Assembly (NCBI GenBank): GCA_964529265.1
Contig: CAZGVW010000058.1
Coordinates: forward strand, 1-28,776
Direction: 5' to 3'
DNA: 28,776 nt
Origin: CAZGVW01 sp964529265
GTDB lineage: Bacteria; Planctomycetota; Phycisphaerae; Phycisphaerales; UBA1924
This document shows positions 7,867 through 15,234 of the stretch, piece after piece. Under the pieces are notes generated by a model. That model was given only the letters and a program-made list of their open reading frames with translations, was not told the origin of the DNA and did not search any database. Made by a program: the position numbers and the translations under genes. How positions within the stretch are numbered: the stretch's first letter is position 1; each line of letters opens with the position of its first letter.

Positions 7867-8496
7867 ATGTGCGCAGATGGCGATGCGAGGCGCGGGCCGG
7901 TCGTGATTCCATGGGACGCTGCGCCCGCGCTGATTCTGGAGGCGCTGGTGGAGGGTGTCGGCGCACCCGCGCGCGGCGGCTTGATCGGCGTCACCGGCGC
8001 CGTCGGCTCGGGCAAGTCCACACTCGCGCGGCGCCTCTCAGCGTGCGTCATCAGCACGGACGACTACCTGCCGGACTATGACGAGGTGGAGGTCCACGAG
8101 CGCGACCTGCCGGAGTTCGCCGACCTGGAGCGGCTGGCGCGAGACCTTGAGTCGCTGCGCGCCGGGCGGCCGACGGCGATCCCGACGTGGTCGTTCCATA
8201 CCCACAGGCGCGCAGGGGAGCGCATCGTCGAGCCGGCGGATCTGATCGTGTGCGAAGGTCTGCACGCGCTGCACGAACGGGTGGCCGATGCGCTCGATCT
8301 CGGCGTCTTCGTCGAGGCGCCTGCGGACGTGCGCTGGCGCAGGCTCGAGGCGCGGGAGAGAACAGGCCAACGCGGCTGGGGCGTCGAGGAAACGCGCGAG
8401 TTCTTCCACGCCGTCGCGGAGCCGACCTTCCACCGCCTCGCGCCGCTGTACCGGGCGCGGGCGGATTTCATCGTGGTGAATGAAGAAGGGGATTGA
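7867..8496 (+). CDS. Uridine-kinase-like P-loop kinase
   Basis: 209 residues from ATG at 7867. The Walker A motif GAVGSGKST is at residues 44-52, followed by ISTDDYLPDYDE, the acidic segment typical of uridine kinase/phosphoribulokinase-type enzymes. Then come PTWSFHTHRR, a Walker B-like LIVCEGLHALH, and FVEAPADVRWRRLEARE with a lid-like RERTGQRGWG. The probable role is phosphorylation of an imported nucleoside or similar small substrate; uridine is inferred from the fold and the divergent nucleoside transporter. The frame extends upstream to 7684, but that part lies antisense to the transporter and is not coding-like. The GGGGAG upstream is about 13 nt from the ATG. Confidence 0.8.
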   Translation: MCADGDARRGPVVIPWDAAPALILEALVEGVGAPARGGLIGVTGAVGSGKSTLARRLSACVISTDDYLPDYDEVEVHERDLPEFADLERLARDLESLRAGRPTAIPTWSFHTHRRAGERIVEPADLIVCEGLHALHERVADALDLGVFVEAPADVRWRRLEARERTGQRGWGVEETREFFHAVAEPTFHRLAPLYRARADFIVVNEEGD

Positions 8497-8880
8497 ACCC
8501 GGAGGAAGACGGAGGGAGACGGAGGGAAGAGGGCAGGAACGCTGAGGATTCGCGGAGGGACGCGAGAAGAAGGGTGAACGCCCGGCTGACCAAGGACGGC
8601 TGAATCCGCGGAGTCCGCGATTCGTGGGCCACGTCCCACGTCAGGCCACTTCATGGGCCACCCAATGCCCTATCGCCTCTTTCCGATTGCCCTTCCTCCA
8701 TGCTTCCTTCTCGTCTTCCTCTGTGCCCTCCGTGCGCCCTCTGTGTGCTCCGTGTTGAACTCTTCCTCTGCTTCCCTTCCTCTGCTTCTCTTCCTCTGCT
8801 TCTCTTCCTCTTCTTCTCCCCCTCCGTCTTCCTCTGTCTTCCTCCGGGTTCGATCCTCTTCTCCGCGCTCCTCTGCGTTC
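8494..8880. repeat. Dispersed and tandem CAGAGGAAG-type repeats in a gene-free stretch
   Basis: The 387 bp between the kinase and the nuclease contain no supported gene. At 8494-8515 the plus strand reads gaacccggaggaagacggag; the same unit appears inverted at about 8830-8852 and again on the plus strand at 11277-11297. From about 8693 to 8880 the plus strand is almost pure pyrimidine. It includes three perfect or near-perfect 14-nt copies of ttcctctgcttctc (8763-8804) and, at 8716-8756, ccgtgcgccctctgtg-type units whose complement belongs to the CACAGAGG/CACGGAG style of repeat. Confidence 0.75.
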
Positions 8881-8883
8881 CTG

Positions 8884-9888
8884 CTACCGCCCCGGCGCCC
8901 GGAACTCGTCGAACTTCACGAAGTTCAGGATCTGCTGGTCCGTCGGCTCGCTGGCGGTCCACGCCGCCTCGTACATCGCGGCGAGCATGTCCGCCCCGTC
9001 GATCAGCCGCGCCTCGATGAACTTCCTGCCCGGCTCGCCCTTGAGCGCGCCGGTGCGCTCCAGTTCATAGAGCGGCGCCACCTGCTCGAACGATCGCTCG
9101 ATGTGGCGCAGCGCATCCGTCCACGGATCCTCCGCGTTCACCGATCGCGAGCGCTTCATTATCGACGCCAGCGACGCTTCGCCGATCCCGTGCAGCGTGA
9201 GCACGTCGCCATCGATGTACGCGTGAAAACGGTAATCCGTCGTGTACCCGTTCGGATTCTCGCCGACCCAGCCGTGGTGGTGCTTCGTCGTGTGCAGAGG
9301 CTGCGCCACATCGCCCACGAAGTGGCTCAGCACGCCCATGTGGTAGATGACGTTCGCCTTCTCCTGCTCGATCTGAAGCGCCCGCGATGGCTCCTCCAGC
9401 GCCTCCATCATGCGCAGCGTCTGGAATGACGACCGCAGCTTCGCGTAGTGCTCCATGATCGCGTGCGGCGCGAAGCCGGGCCATTCCTTCGTGCGGTCCT
9501 TGTCCTTCGAGACGTCATAGGGCGAGACCGATTCCGGATGCTCGTGCTTGGCGATGATGAGCGCCCGCAGGTACTCGTTCCGCAGCGGCGGCACCGTGTC
9601 AAGCGTGAGGCCGAACTCATCCAACTGATCCACATCGATGTAGTGGTCCGGCGCATTCTCGTGCGAGAGATGCACGGACGGGCAGCCGCGCCAGCGATCC
9701 GGCTCGCACGCCTGGTGCGCAATGCGCTCCCGCACGCCCGGGTCCTTCAGCCACGCGGGCATTGAGGTGGGCAAGGCGTCGATCGCCAGGACGGTGACGG
9801 TGCGGTGGCCGTGGGCGTTCCACGCGGAACAGGCCGCGGCGAAGAGGCCCATTCCCGCGGCAAGGCACGCAAAAGCGCGAAATCGCAT
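8884..9888 (-). CDS. Secreted zinc-dependent S1/P1-type nuclease (or phospholipase C-like) family protein
   Basis: 334 residues from ATG at 9888, with GGAG 7 nt upstream. A signal peptide (MRFRAFACLAAGMGLFAAAC) is followed by SA and then WNAHGHR. In the S1/P1 nuclease and zinc phospholipase C superfamily the mature protein begins with Trp, whose backbone binds zinc; cleavage after Ala22 would place Trp23 there. Other metal-binding blocks are HFVGDVAQPLHTT followed by HHHGWVGEN, and TDYRFHAYIDGD. HENAPDHYIDVD is also family-like. Expected activity is phosphodiester hydrolysis of single-stranded nucleic acid or phospholipid outside the cytoplasm, and the two cannot be separated here. Cys20 in an AAAC context could instead be a lipobox. 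Confidence 0.85.
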   Translation of the reverse strand: MRFRAFACLAAGMGLFAAACSAWNAHGHRTVTVLAIDALPTSMPAWLKDPGVRERIAHQACEPDRWRGCPSVHLSHENAPDHYIDVDQLDEFGLTLDTVPPLRNEYLRALIIAKHEHPESVSPYDVSKDKDRTKEWPGFAPHAIMEHYAKLRSSFQTLRMMEALEEPSRALQIEQEKANVIYHMGVLSHFVGDVAQPLHTTKHHHGWVGENPNGYTTDYRFHAYIDGDVLTLHGIGEASLASIMKRSRSVNAEDPWTDALRHIERSFEQVAPLYELERTGALKGEPGRKFIEARLIDGADMLAAMYEAAWTASEPTDQQILNFVKFDEFRAPGR

Positions 9889-10042
9889 GATCCGGCTCCA
9901 AATCGGGGGTTCAAAGGCCCCAAAGTGTAGCAGCGGGCGCGAAAAAACGGCCGCGTCGGGGTCGTGACCCGGCGCGGCCGCTCTCCTCCAGCCCTCTCGC
10001 CTCCGACTCTCCTCCAACCGGTGGCCCCGCGGGCCCAAAGCC

Positions 10043-10070
10043 CTCTCCCCAGCCTGTGGGCAGGGGAGAG
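10043..10070. terminator. Hairpin between lysK and the nuclease gene
   Basis: CTCTCCCC-A-GCC pairs with GGC-A-GGGGAGAG around loop TGTG: 11 pairs with one A/A mismatch. There is no T-run on either side, so intrinsic termination is doubtful; it may be a repeat-type hairpin. It lies in the 296-bp gap 9889-10184, where I see no gene. Confidence 0.4.
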
Positions 10071-10184
10071 AGCGGAAGAAGAACATGAACGCGGGCACGG
10101 TATGCGCGCATTGCTCGCGGCGGGCGCACGCGGCGCTCAGATGGCGTCATTTTGGACCAAACTCAGCGCTTGCGCCGAGGCCCT

Positions 10185-11267
10185 TCACCCCGCGCGCCAC
10201 TCGCCCGATTCGATCACGCGCGCAAGCACATCGATCGCGCGCAAATACTCGCTCACAGAGACATGCTCATTCGGCGTGTGATCGAGCCGGCTGTCGCCCG
10301 GGCCATACGCCACGATCGGGCATTGCCACACGGGGCCGACGACGTTCATGTCCGATGTGCCCGTCTTCAGTTTGAAGGCCGGGCGCACGCCCGAAACCCC
10401 CGCGGCGCGGATCGAAGCGACGAACGCACGCGCCAGGCCCGTCGTCCGAGGCGATTGCCAGGCGCGCTCGTGCCCTGTGCACTCCACGGTCGCATTTCCC
10501 GCGTTTTCGCGCGCAACTGCTTCGAGAGCCGCAGGATCCACGTCCGGAGGCAGGCGAAAGCCGGCTAAAGCCTCCACCGTGTCGGTGATTCCGTCCGAAT
10601 CCGTGTTGATGTGGCGCAAAGAGGGCAAAAGGCGCTCAAAAAGCGCCTCACGCCCCTCATTGAACCGCTCCGCGTGCGCGCGGAGCGTGTTCCACCACTC
10701 CACAGCCTGCTCGGCGACCGAAACATCGGGCCCGGCCGTGTGGCTCATGGCCTGCTCGAGCCTGTATCGGGCGAGGAGGCGGCCCTTGTAGCCGAGTGTG
10801 ACGGCGTCCCAGCCGCTGGGCTCGCCGATGACGACCGCCGCGGGGGCTCGTCGCGTCGCGGCAATGTGCCGGGCGCCCTTCGAGGTGGCGACTTCCTCCT
10901 CAACGGCGCCGATGACGGCGATTCGCGTTCCGGTGGGCAGTTGGGCCTTTGCCGCGGCGCAGATGAAGGTCGCGAGGGGGCCCTTGGCGTCCACGCTCCC
11001 GCGGCCGTAGAGCAGATCGCCCTCGATTCGGACGGGGATCCGGCCGGGGACGGTGTCCATGTGGCCGAGGAGGATGAGTTCGTGCGTGATGGCCCCGGCG
11101 TTGTCCGGGCTCGATCGCTCCCCCACGGCGTTGCCCGCCTCATCGATGTGGGCGTTCTCGAAACCGAGGGCCGTCATCTGTTCCACGAGGAACTCGGCCA
11201 GGGGCCGCTCGTGGCGCGAGAGGCTTTCGATCTCGAGCATGCGCTGGAGGAGGGTGACGGGGTCCAT
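10185..11267 (-). CDS. lysK: [LysW]-lysine/[LysW]-ornithine hydrolase (M20 peptidase family)
   Basis: 360 residues from ATG at 11267. M20 metallopeptidase signatures are LLGHMDTVPG (His69, Asp71), YGRGSVDAKGPL (Asp93), AVEEEV (catalytic Glu about 123-124) and IGEPSGWD. LKTGTSDMNVV and AYGPGDSRLDHTPNEHV near the C-terminus are typical of LysK. It releases lysine or ornithine from the C-terminal Glu of the carrier LysW, the last step of that pathway. The assignment rests on these motifs plus lysW, lysX, lysY and lysZ nearby; ArgE/DapE-type deacylases are the alternative. It lies 80 bp downstream of lysZ, and that gap holds a CAGAGGAAG-type repeat. No clear Shine-Dalgarno sequence is seen. Confidence 0.85.
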   Translation of the reverse strand: MDPVTLLQRMLEIESLSRHERPLAEFLVEQMTALGFENAHIDEAGNAVGERSSPDNAGAITHELILLGHMDTVPGRIPVRIEGDLLYGRGSVDAKGPLATFICAAAKAQLPTGTRIAVIGAVEEEVATSKGARHIAATRRAPAAVVIGEPSGWDAVTLGYKGRLLARYRLEQAMSHTAGPDVSVAEQAVEWWNTLRAHAERFNEGREALFERLLPSLRHINTDSDGITDTVEALAGFRLPPDVDPAALEAVARENAGNATVECTGHERAWQSPRTTGLARAFVASIRAAGVSGVRPAFKLKTGTSDMNVVGPVWQCPIVAYGPGDSRLDHTPNEHVSVSEYLRAIDVLARVIESGEWRAG

Positions 11268-11276
11268 CGGGGGGCA

Positions 11277-11318
11277 GAACCCGGAGGAAGACAGAGGAAG
11301 AGGGAGGGGAAGACGGGG
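11277..11318 (+). repeat. CAGAGGAAG-type repeat between lysZ and lysK
   Basis: gaacccggaggaagacagag followed by gaagagggaggggaagac matches the unit found near 8494 (same orientation) and 8830-8852 (inverted). It occupies most of the 80-bp lysZ-lysK spacer. Confidence 0.6.
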
Positions 11319-11347
11319 GAATGCAAAGGGAGCGCTCGTCGGCGGGA

Positions 11348-12151
11348 TCACTCGAAGACGGTGCCTTTGCCCTGGAGGGCGGCGCGGACGGGGGATTGGC
11401 CGCGGGAATCGCCGAGGATGACGCGCTTCACGCCGCCGGCGAGGGCTTCCTGCGCGCCGAGGACCTTCTTCTTCATGCGGCCCTGGGCGGATTCGGCCGC
11501 GGATTCGATGTCGCTCTTCGGCACGCGCGCGATGAGTGATGATTCGTCGGGGAAGTTGCGAAGGAGGCCGGGCACGTTGGAGAGGAGCAGGAGCGCATCG
11601 GCCTTGAGCGCGACGGCCATCGCGCCCGCGGCGCGGTCGGCGTCCACGTTAATGGCTTCGCCCTGCTCGCTCACGGCGGGGGGCGTGAGGACGGGGAGGT
11701 AGCCGTTGTCGAGCAGGAGCCGGAGCAGCGGAACGTTCACTCTCTCGACCACACCCGTGTAGTCATCGCGGATGATGCGCACCTTGCCGCCTTCCACGGC
11801 GCGGATCGCCTCCTTGCGCTTGCCCTCCCAGAGGCGGCCATCGAGGCCGGAGAGGCCGACGGCGTTCACGCCCGCTTTCTGCAGGCGCTCGACCACGGAC
11901 TTGTTCACCTTGCCGCAATACACCATCTCGAAGATCTCGAGCGTGCGGCGATCGGTGCGGCGGCTGGTGTGGCCGGAGGGCGACGTGATGAACTGCGGCG
12001 GATGGCCGAGCGCCTCGGCGACGACGTTGGTCTCGTGCGAGCCGCCGTGGATGAGGATGAGTTGGACGCCCTCCTTGCGCAGCGCGGCGACATCGTCGCA
12101 CACGGCGTCAAGGTCCACTCCTTCGCTGCCTCCGACTTTGATGACGATCAC
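11348..12151 (-). CDS. lysZ: [LysW]-aminoadipate/[LysW]-glutamate kinase
   Basis: 267 residues from GTG at 12151, with AGGA 8 nt upstream. This gives the normal family N-terminus MIVIKVGGSEG; the longer frame to 12208 reads into repeats. It is an amino-acid kinase of the ArgB type. Visible blocks are KVGGS, LIHGGSHETN, VGLSGLDGRLWEGKRK, EGGKVRIIRDDYTG, PVLTPPAVS, EGEAINVDADRAAGAMA and LLLLSNVPGLL. The segment with GKRKEAIR and RDDYTG is what I associate with LysZ rather than ordinary ArgB. It phosphorylates the side-chain carboxylate of the LysW-bound substrate. lysK follows; upstream lie repeats and the monooxygenase gene, which separate it from lysY. Confidence 0.88.
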   Translation of the reverse strand: MIVIKVGGSEGVDLDAVCDDVAALRKEGVQLILIHGGSHETNVVAEALGHPPQFITSPSGHTSRRTDRRTLEIFEMVYCGKVNKSVVERLQKAGVNAVGLSGLDGRLWEGKRKEAIRAVEGGKVRIIRDDYTGVVERVNVPLLRLLLDNGYLPVLTPPAVSEQGEAINVDADRAAGAMAVALKADALLLLSNVPGLLRNFPDESSLIARVPKSDIESAAESAQGRMKKKVLGAQEALAGGVKRVILGDSRGQSPVRAALQGKGTVFE

Positions 12152-12171
12152 GATGCTGGTCCTGTGTGGAG

Positions 12172-12228
12172 AACTGGTGGCACAGGCGTTGACTGGTGGC
12201 ACAGGCATTGACTGGTGGCACAGGCGTC
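12172..12228 (+). repeat. 19-bp tandem repeat, three copies, in the lysZ leader
   Basis: The unit ctggtggcacaggcrttga starts at 12174, 12193 and 12212, a 19-nt period, with small changes. The third copy runs directly into the REP-like hairpin at 12219. The array begins about 20 bp upstream of the lysZ start. Confidence 0.75.
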
Positions 12229-12363
12229 CCGCCTGTGTCGCCGCGAAGCGGCGAGCGAACGGTCAGGCGCGCCGAGTCGTCAACCGCTCGCGGCTGCGCC
12301 GCGACACCGGCGGGACGCCTATGCCACTGAAACCGGACACAGGCGGGACGCCTGTGCCACCGG
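12219..12363. repeat. REP-like inverted-repeat cluster, locus 1
   Basis: CACAGGC-gtccc-GCCTGTG (12219-12237) is followed by hairpin CGCCGC-GAA-GCGGCG (12239-12253), an inverted CGCGGC-tgc-GCCGCG (about 12288-12302), a degenerate ggcgggacgcctatgcc, and a second box CACAGGC-gggac-GCCTGTG near 12338-12356. The boxes face each other, like a bacterial interspersed mosaic element. A similar composite lies at 15235-15345. Confidence 0.8.
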
Positions 12364-12395
12364 AACGGGGACGCAGGTTAGCCACCCGGCGGGCG

Positions 12396-12713
12396 TCAGT
12401 CGATGGCCTCGAAGCACGCGAAATCCTCCGCGGCTTCGGCGAGCGTGCCCAAGCTGACATACTGGCTGCACGCCTCGAAGCGGGCCCAGAGGGCGTGGAC
12501 CTCCGGATGCTGATGGGCCCGGTCGATGGCCGCGGCATCCGTCCACTCGGAGACGTGGATGATGACCCCGTCGCGGGACCGCATGTCGATGGCCTTGCGG
12601 TCGGTGGCCATGCCGAGGCGGCGGAGCAGGGGCAGGCGGTCGGCGATGACCTTGAGGAGTTCCTTCTCCTTGCCGGGGTGGGGCGTGAAGGCGGCGACGC
12701 TGATGATGCCCAT
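12396..12713 (-). CDS. Antibiotic-biosynthesis-monooxygenase (ABM)-like dimeric alpha/beta-barrel protein
   Basis: 105 residues. MGIISVAAFTPHPGKEKELL, then VIADRLPLLRRLG, and IIHVSEWTDAAAIDRAHQHP have the length and pattern of the ABM/YgiN-like ferredoxin-fold domain, in which cofactor-free quinone or polyketide monooxygenases and detoxifying enzymes occur. No substrate can be named. The start at 12713 has GGAG about 12 nt upstream. The gene is divergent from an HxlR-type regulator across a 148-bp region with a perfect palindrome and two hairpins, so it is likely that regulator's target. It lies inside the lysW gene set without an obvious role there. Confidence 0.75.
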   Translation of the reverse strand: MGIISVAAFTPHPGKEKELLKVIADRLPLLRRLGMATDRKAIDMRSRDGVIIHVSEWTDAAAIDRAHQHPEVHALWARFEACSQYVSLGTLAEAAEDFACFEAID

Positions 12714-12738
12714 GGGTCATATGCTCCAGTGTTGGGAA

Positions 12739-12797
12739 CGCCGCGGAGCAAACCGCGGCGGCGCCAGTCTATGGGGGGCGGCGAGCCGCCAAGACTG
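12739..12797 (-). promoter_or_regulatory. Two adjacent hairpins in the monooxygenase leader
   Basis: CGCCGCGG (12739-12746) pairs perfectly with CCGCGGCG (12753-12760) around AGCAAA. Next to it CAGTCT (12765-12770) pairs with AGACTG (12792-12797), enclosing GGCGGC-ga-GCCGCC (12777-12790). They lie between the palindrome and the start codon at 12713, so they would be in the mRNA leader if transcription starts near the palindrome. Confidence 0.5.
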
Positions 12798-12810
12798 CAC
12801 TTATAAGTGC
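12797..12810. promoter_or_regulatory. Perfect 14-bp palindrome, candidate HxlR operator
   Basis: GCACTTATAAGTGC is fully self-complementary and AT-rich in a GC-rich setting. It contains TATAAG, a possible -10 element for either direction. It lies 52 bp upstream of the regulator start and 84 bp upstream of the divergent monooxygenase. HxlR-family dimers bind short palindromes in their own divergent promoters; binding here is inferred. Confidence 0.55.
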
Positions 12811-12861
12811 GTGCTCGAATGGGCTGGAGCGCTCGGCGTCGAGCGGGAAGGAGGCCAGGCG

Positions 12862-13242
12862 ATGGGCCAGCCGAGGCGGAGCGAACGGGGAGGATTGAAC
12901 CCGGAAACATGCCCCGTGACCGCGGCGATGGCCGTGATCGCCGGCAAGTGGGCCGGGATGGTGTGGTGGCGGCTGAGCGATGGCCCGCGGACAGCCGCGG
13001 AACTGCTGGAATCGATCCCCGGGGTGTCGCGGAAGATGATCGCGGAGCAGTTGCGCGTGTTCGAGGAGCAGGGGATTGCCGTGGCGACGGCGCCGATGCC
13101 GGGGGATGGCGTGCAGACCCCCTACTCCCTGACTGAGCACGGCCGGCGGCTGGCGGCGGTGTGGAAGGCGATCGCGGAGTGGGGTGAGGAGCATCTGGAG
13201 CGCGAAGGCGCCGCGGCCGAGGCACTGGCGGCGTCGCGGTAG
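12862..13242 (+). CDS. HxlR-family winged-helix transcriptional regulator
   Basis: 126 residues from ATG at 12862, preceded by GAAGGAGG at good spacing. The frame is open upstream to 12526, but that part is antisense to the neighbour. Family features are CPVTAAMAVIAGKWAGMVWW (Cys17 at the usual N-terminal position), LSDGPRTAAELLESIPGVSR, MIAEQLRVFEEQGI and PYSLTEHGRRL. HxlR/MarR-like regulators of this type often sense electrophiles or quinones through the N-terminal Cys and control a divergent enzyme gene. The divergent ABM-like gene fits that pattern. Its stop TAG directly abuts the lysY stop on the other strand, with no space between the convergent genes. Confidence 0.88.
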   Translation: MGQPRRSERGGLNPETCPVTAAMAVIAGKWAGMVWWRLSDGPRTAAELLESIPGVSRKMIAEQLRVFEEQGIAVATAPMPGDGVQTPYSLTEHGRRLAAVWKAIAEWGEEHLEREGAAAEALAASR

Positions 13243-14268
13243 TCAGATCGGATGCAGCCCCGAGAACTCCAGCCCAAGCGTCTCCTCGAATCCGCACATC
13301 AGGTTCATGCACTGCACAGCGCTGCCCGCGGCGCCCTTCATCAGGTTGTCGATGGCGCTGAAGCAGAGCACTCGCTCGGAGCGCGTATCGCGCTCGAAGC
13401 CGACGTCGCAATAATTTGAACCGGCGAGGATCTTCGGCTCCGGATACCGGAACACGCCCTGCTTGTCCTTCACGATGCGGACGAAGGGCTCCGTGGAGTA
13501 CGCCTCGCGATAGAGCGCCCAGAGTTCCTTCTCGTCGAGTGGCCGCGTCGGGAAGACGTGCGCCGTGCACATCACGCCGCGGACGAGTTCCACCGCCGTG
13601 CCCGAGAAGTGCAGTTCAAACTCGCCGAGTTCCTGCTTCATCTCGGCCTGATGTCGATGCCCCTGCGGCGCGAAGGAGCGCACCACGCCCACGCGCTCCG
13701 GATGGTGCGTGGCGAGGCTCGGCTCGTTGCCGCCCTCGCTCGAGCCCACCTTCACCTCGATCACCGCGCGCTCGATGAGCCCCTGGCGCGCGAGCGGCCA
13801 CAGCGCCAGATTCACCGCGGTGGCGTTGCAGCCGACGCCGCTGCAGTGCTTCGCGCCCCTGAGCTGCTCGCGATGCAGTTCGGGCAGGCCGTACACGAAC
13901 TTCCCGAGCCACGACGGCGCGGAGTGCTCCCAGCCGTACCACTCTCGATACGCCGCGGCGTCGCGCAGACGGAAATCGGCCGAGAGATCGATGATGCGCC
14001 CGGCGAGCCCGGCGAACTTCTCGATGCTCCCCGCCGCCTTCCCATGCGGCATCGCCAGAAAGAGCACGTCGCAGGCCTGCACTTCCTCGACGGTCGTGAA
14101 CTGGAGTTTCGTTCGCCCGCGCAGGTTGGGATGCACCGAATACACGAACTTGCCCGCGTTCTGCTGCGACGTGGCCTGCGCGACCTCCACCTCCGGGTGC
14201 GAGAGCAGCAGCCGGAGCAGTTCGCCGCCGCCGTAGCCGGAGGCGCCGATGACCGAGGCCCTAAGCAC
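13243..14268 (-). CDS. lysY: [LysW]-aminoadipyl/[LysW]-glutamyl phosphate reductase
   Basis: 341 residues from GTG at 14268, with GGAG 8 nt upstream; it overlaps the end of lysX by 8 bp. The nucleotide-binding motif IGASGYGGGELLRLL is at residues 7-21. The catalytic Cys147 lies in SGVGCNATAVNLAL. EVKVGSSEGGNE, HHPERVGVVRSFAPQGHRH, YPEPKILAGSNYCDVGFE and AIDNLMKGAAGSAVQ agree with LysY rather than ordinary ArgC. It reduces the acyl phosphate made by LysZ to the semialdehyde, on the LysW carrier. It is translationally coupled to lysX. Downstream, the convergent HxlR gene separates it from lysZ. Confidence 0.92.
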   Translation of the reverse strand: MLRASVIGASGYGGGELLRLLLSHPEVEVAQATSQQNAGKFVYSVHPNLRGRTKLQFTTVEEVQACDVLFLAMPHGKAAGSIEKFAGLAGRIIDLSADFRLRDAAAYREWYGWEHSAPSWLGKFVYGLPELHREQLRGAKHCSGVGCNATAVNLALWPLARQGLIERAVIEVKVGSSEGGNEPSLATHHPERVGVVRSFAPQGHRHQAEMKQELGEFELHFSGTAVELVRGVMCTAHVFPTRPLDEKELWALYREAYSTEPFVRIVKDKQGVFRYPEPKILAGSNYCDVGFERDTRSERVLCFSAIDNLMKGAAGSAVQCMNLMCGFEETLGLEFSGLHPI

Positions 14269-15199
14269 GGGCCCCGCTCCGTGTCACGTGCGACGGCGCG
14301 GGCCGCTGCACCGAGGGCGCTGCGCCGAACCCCGCCGTCGAGGGAATATCGATGCGCCCCTCCCCGACGCCGATGCAGTAGTCGATGATCTTCCCGGGGA
14401 TGTTCACGCCCGTCGGCTCGACGGAGTTCTTGAACTCCATCGTGTAGTTCACTTCGTTCACGAGCAGTTCGCCCTCGGGCGTTTCGAGCAGATCGATCGC
14501 CAGCACGCCGCCGCCGACCGCCTTCGCCGCGGCCTGGCTGATCTCGTGCAGCTCCGGTGTGACCTTGTACACCGAGGCCTTCGCGCCGCGCGCCGTGTTC
14601 GTGATCCAATGCTCGCTCGATCTCGCAATCGCGCAGATCGTCTCATCCCCAACCACGAACGCGCGGAGATCCCGCCCCGGCTTCTCGATGAACTCCTGAA
14701 TATAGAAAATCGAGTGGTGGTAGGAGCCGAGCGTGGCCTTGTGCTCCAGCAGCGCCTCAGCCGCGTCGCGGTCGCGGATCTTGGCGATGAGCCGGCCCCA
14801 CGAACCCACCGCGGGCTTGAGCACCACCGGATAGCCCATGCGCTCGATCGCCTCCAGCGCGCTCTCCGGCGTGAGCGCCAGCTCCACCTTCGGCGTGCGC
14901 ACGCCCGCCTTCACCAGCGCAAGCGAGGTGTTCAGCTTGTCGCCGCAGATATCCGCCACCGGAAACGGATTCACCGCCGGCACGCCCCACCAATCCAGAA
15001 TGCGCAGCGCCGTGAGGGCGCGCGAGTGGCTGATGCAGCGCTCGAGAATGACGTCGTACTGCTTCCAGCCCGGCTTGTCGAGGTCGAACACCACCTCGGC
15101 AATGTCGATCATCTCGCAGTCGATGCCGCGGCGCTCCATCTCCTCCAGGAGCATCTTCTCCTCGAGGCGGACGCGGAAATAAAGCATGCCGATGCGCAC
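14261..15199 (-). CDS. lysX: LysW-aminoadipate/glutamate ligase, ATP-grasp
   Basis: 312 residues from GTG at 15199 with GGAG 7 nt upstream. The resulting N-terminus, MRIGMLYFRVRLEEKMLLEE, is that of the LysX/ArgX family; the longer frame to 15388 reads through REP-like repeats. ATP-grasp features include YPVVLKPAVGSWGRLI, EFIEKPGRDLRAFVVGDE and NEVNYTMEFKN. It forms an amide between the alpha-amino group of aminoadipate or glutamate and the C-terminal Glu of LysW. I cannot decide the substrate by eye. About 30 residues after the core (from IDIPSTAGFG) form a Pro/Ala-rich tail that is unusual for the family. The aminotransferase LysJ is not present in the window. Confidence 0.9.
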   Translation of the reverse strand: MRIGMLYFRVRLEEKMLLEEMERRGIDCEMIDIAEVVFDLDKPGWKQYDVILERCISHSRALTALRILDWWGVPAVNPFPVADICGDKLNTSLALVKAGVRTPKVELALTPESALEAIERMGYPVVLKPAVGSWGRLIAKIRDRDAAEALLEHKATLGSYHHSIFYIQEFIEKPGRDLRAFVVGDETICAIARSSEHWITNTARGAKASVYKVTPELHEISQAAAKAVGGGVLAIDLLETPEGELLVNEVNYTMEFKNSVEPTGVNIPGKIIDYCIGVGEGRIDIPSTAGFGAAPSVQRPAPSHVTRSGARA

Positions 15200-15234
15200 G
15201 ATGAGGCTCCAGAGAATGCTGAGAAACCAAGGTC

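Noticed and set aside
7764..8057. 98-residue N-terminal extension of the nucleoside transporter
   Set aside because: Pro/Ala-rich, overlaps the kinase gene, and the family starts at the position used here.
12172..12363. CRISPR array
   Set aside because: Repeats are self-complementary, in facing orientation or in 19-bp tandem without spacers; no cas genes.
11348..14268. Conventional argB and argC
   Set aside because: Sequence blocks fit LysZ and LysY, and lysW with its EDWGE tail plus lysX are adjacent.
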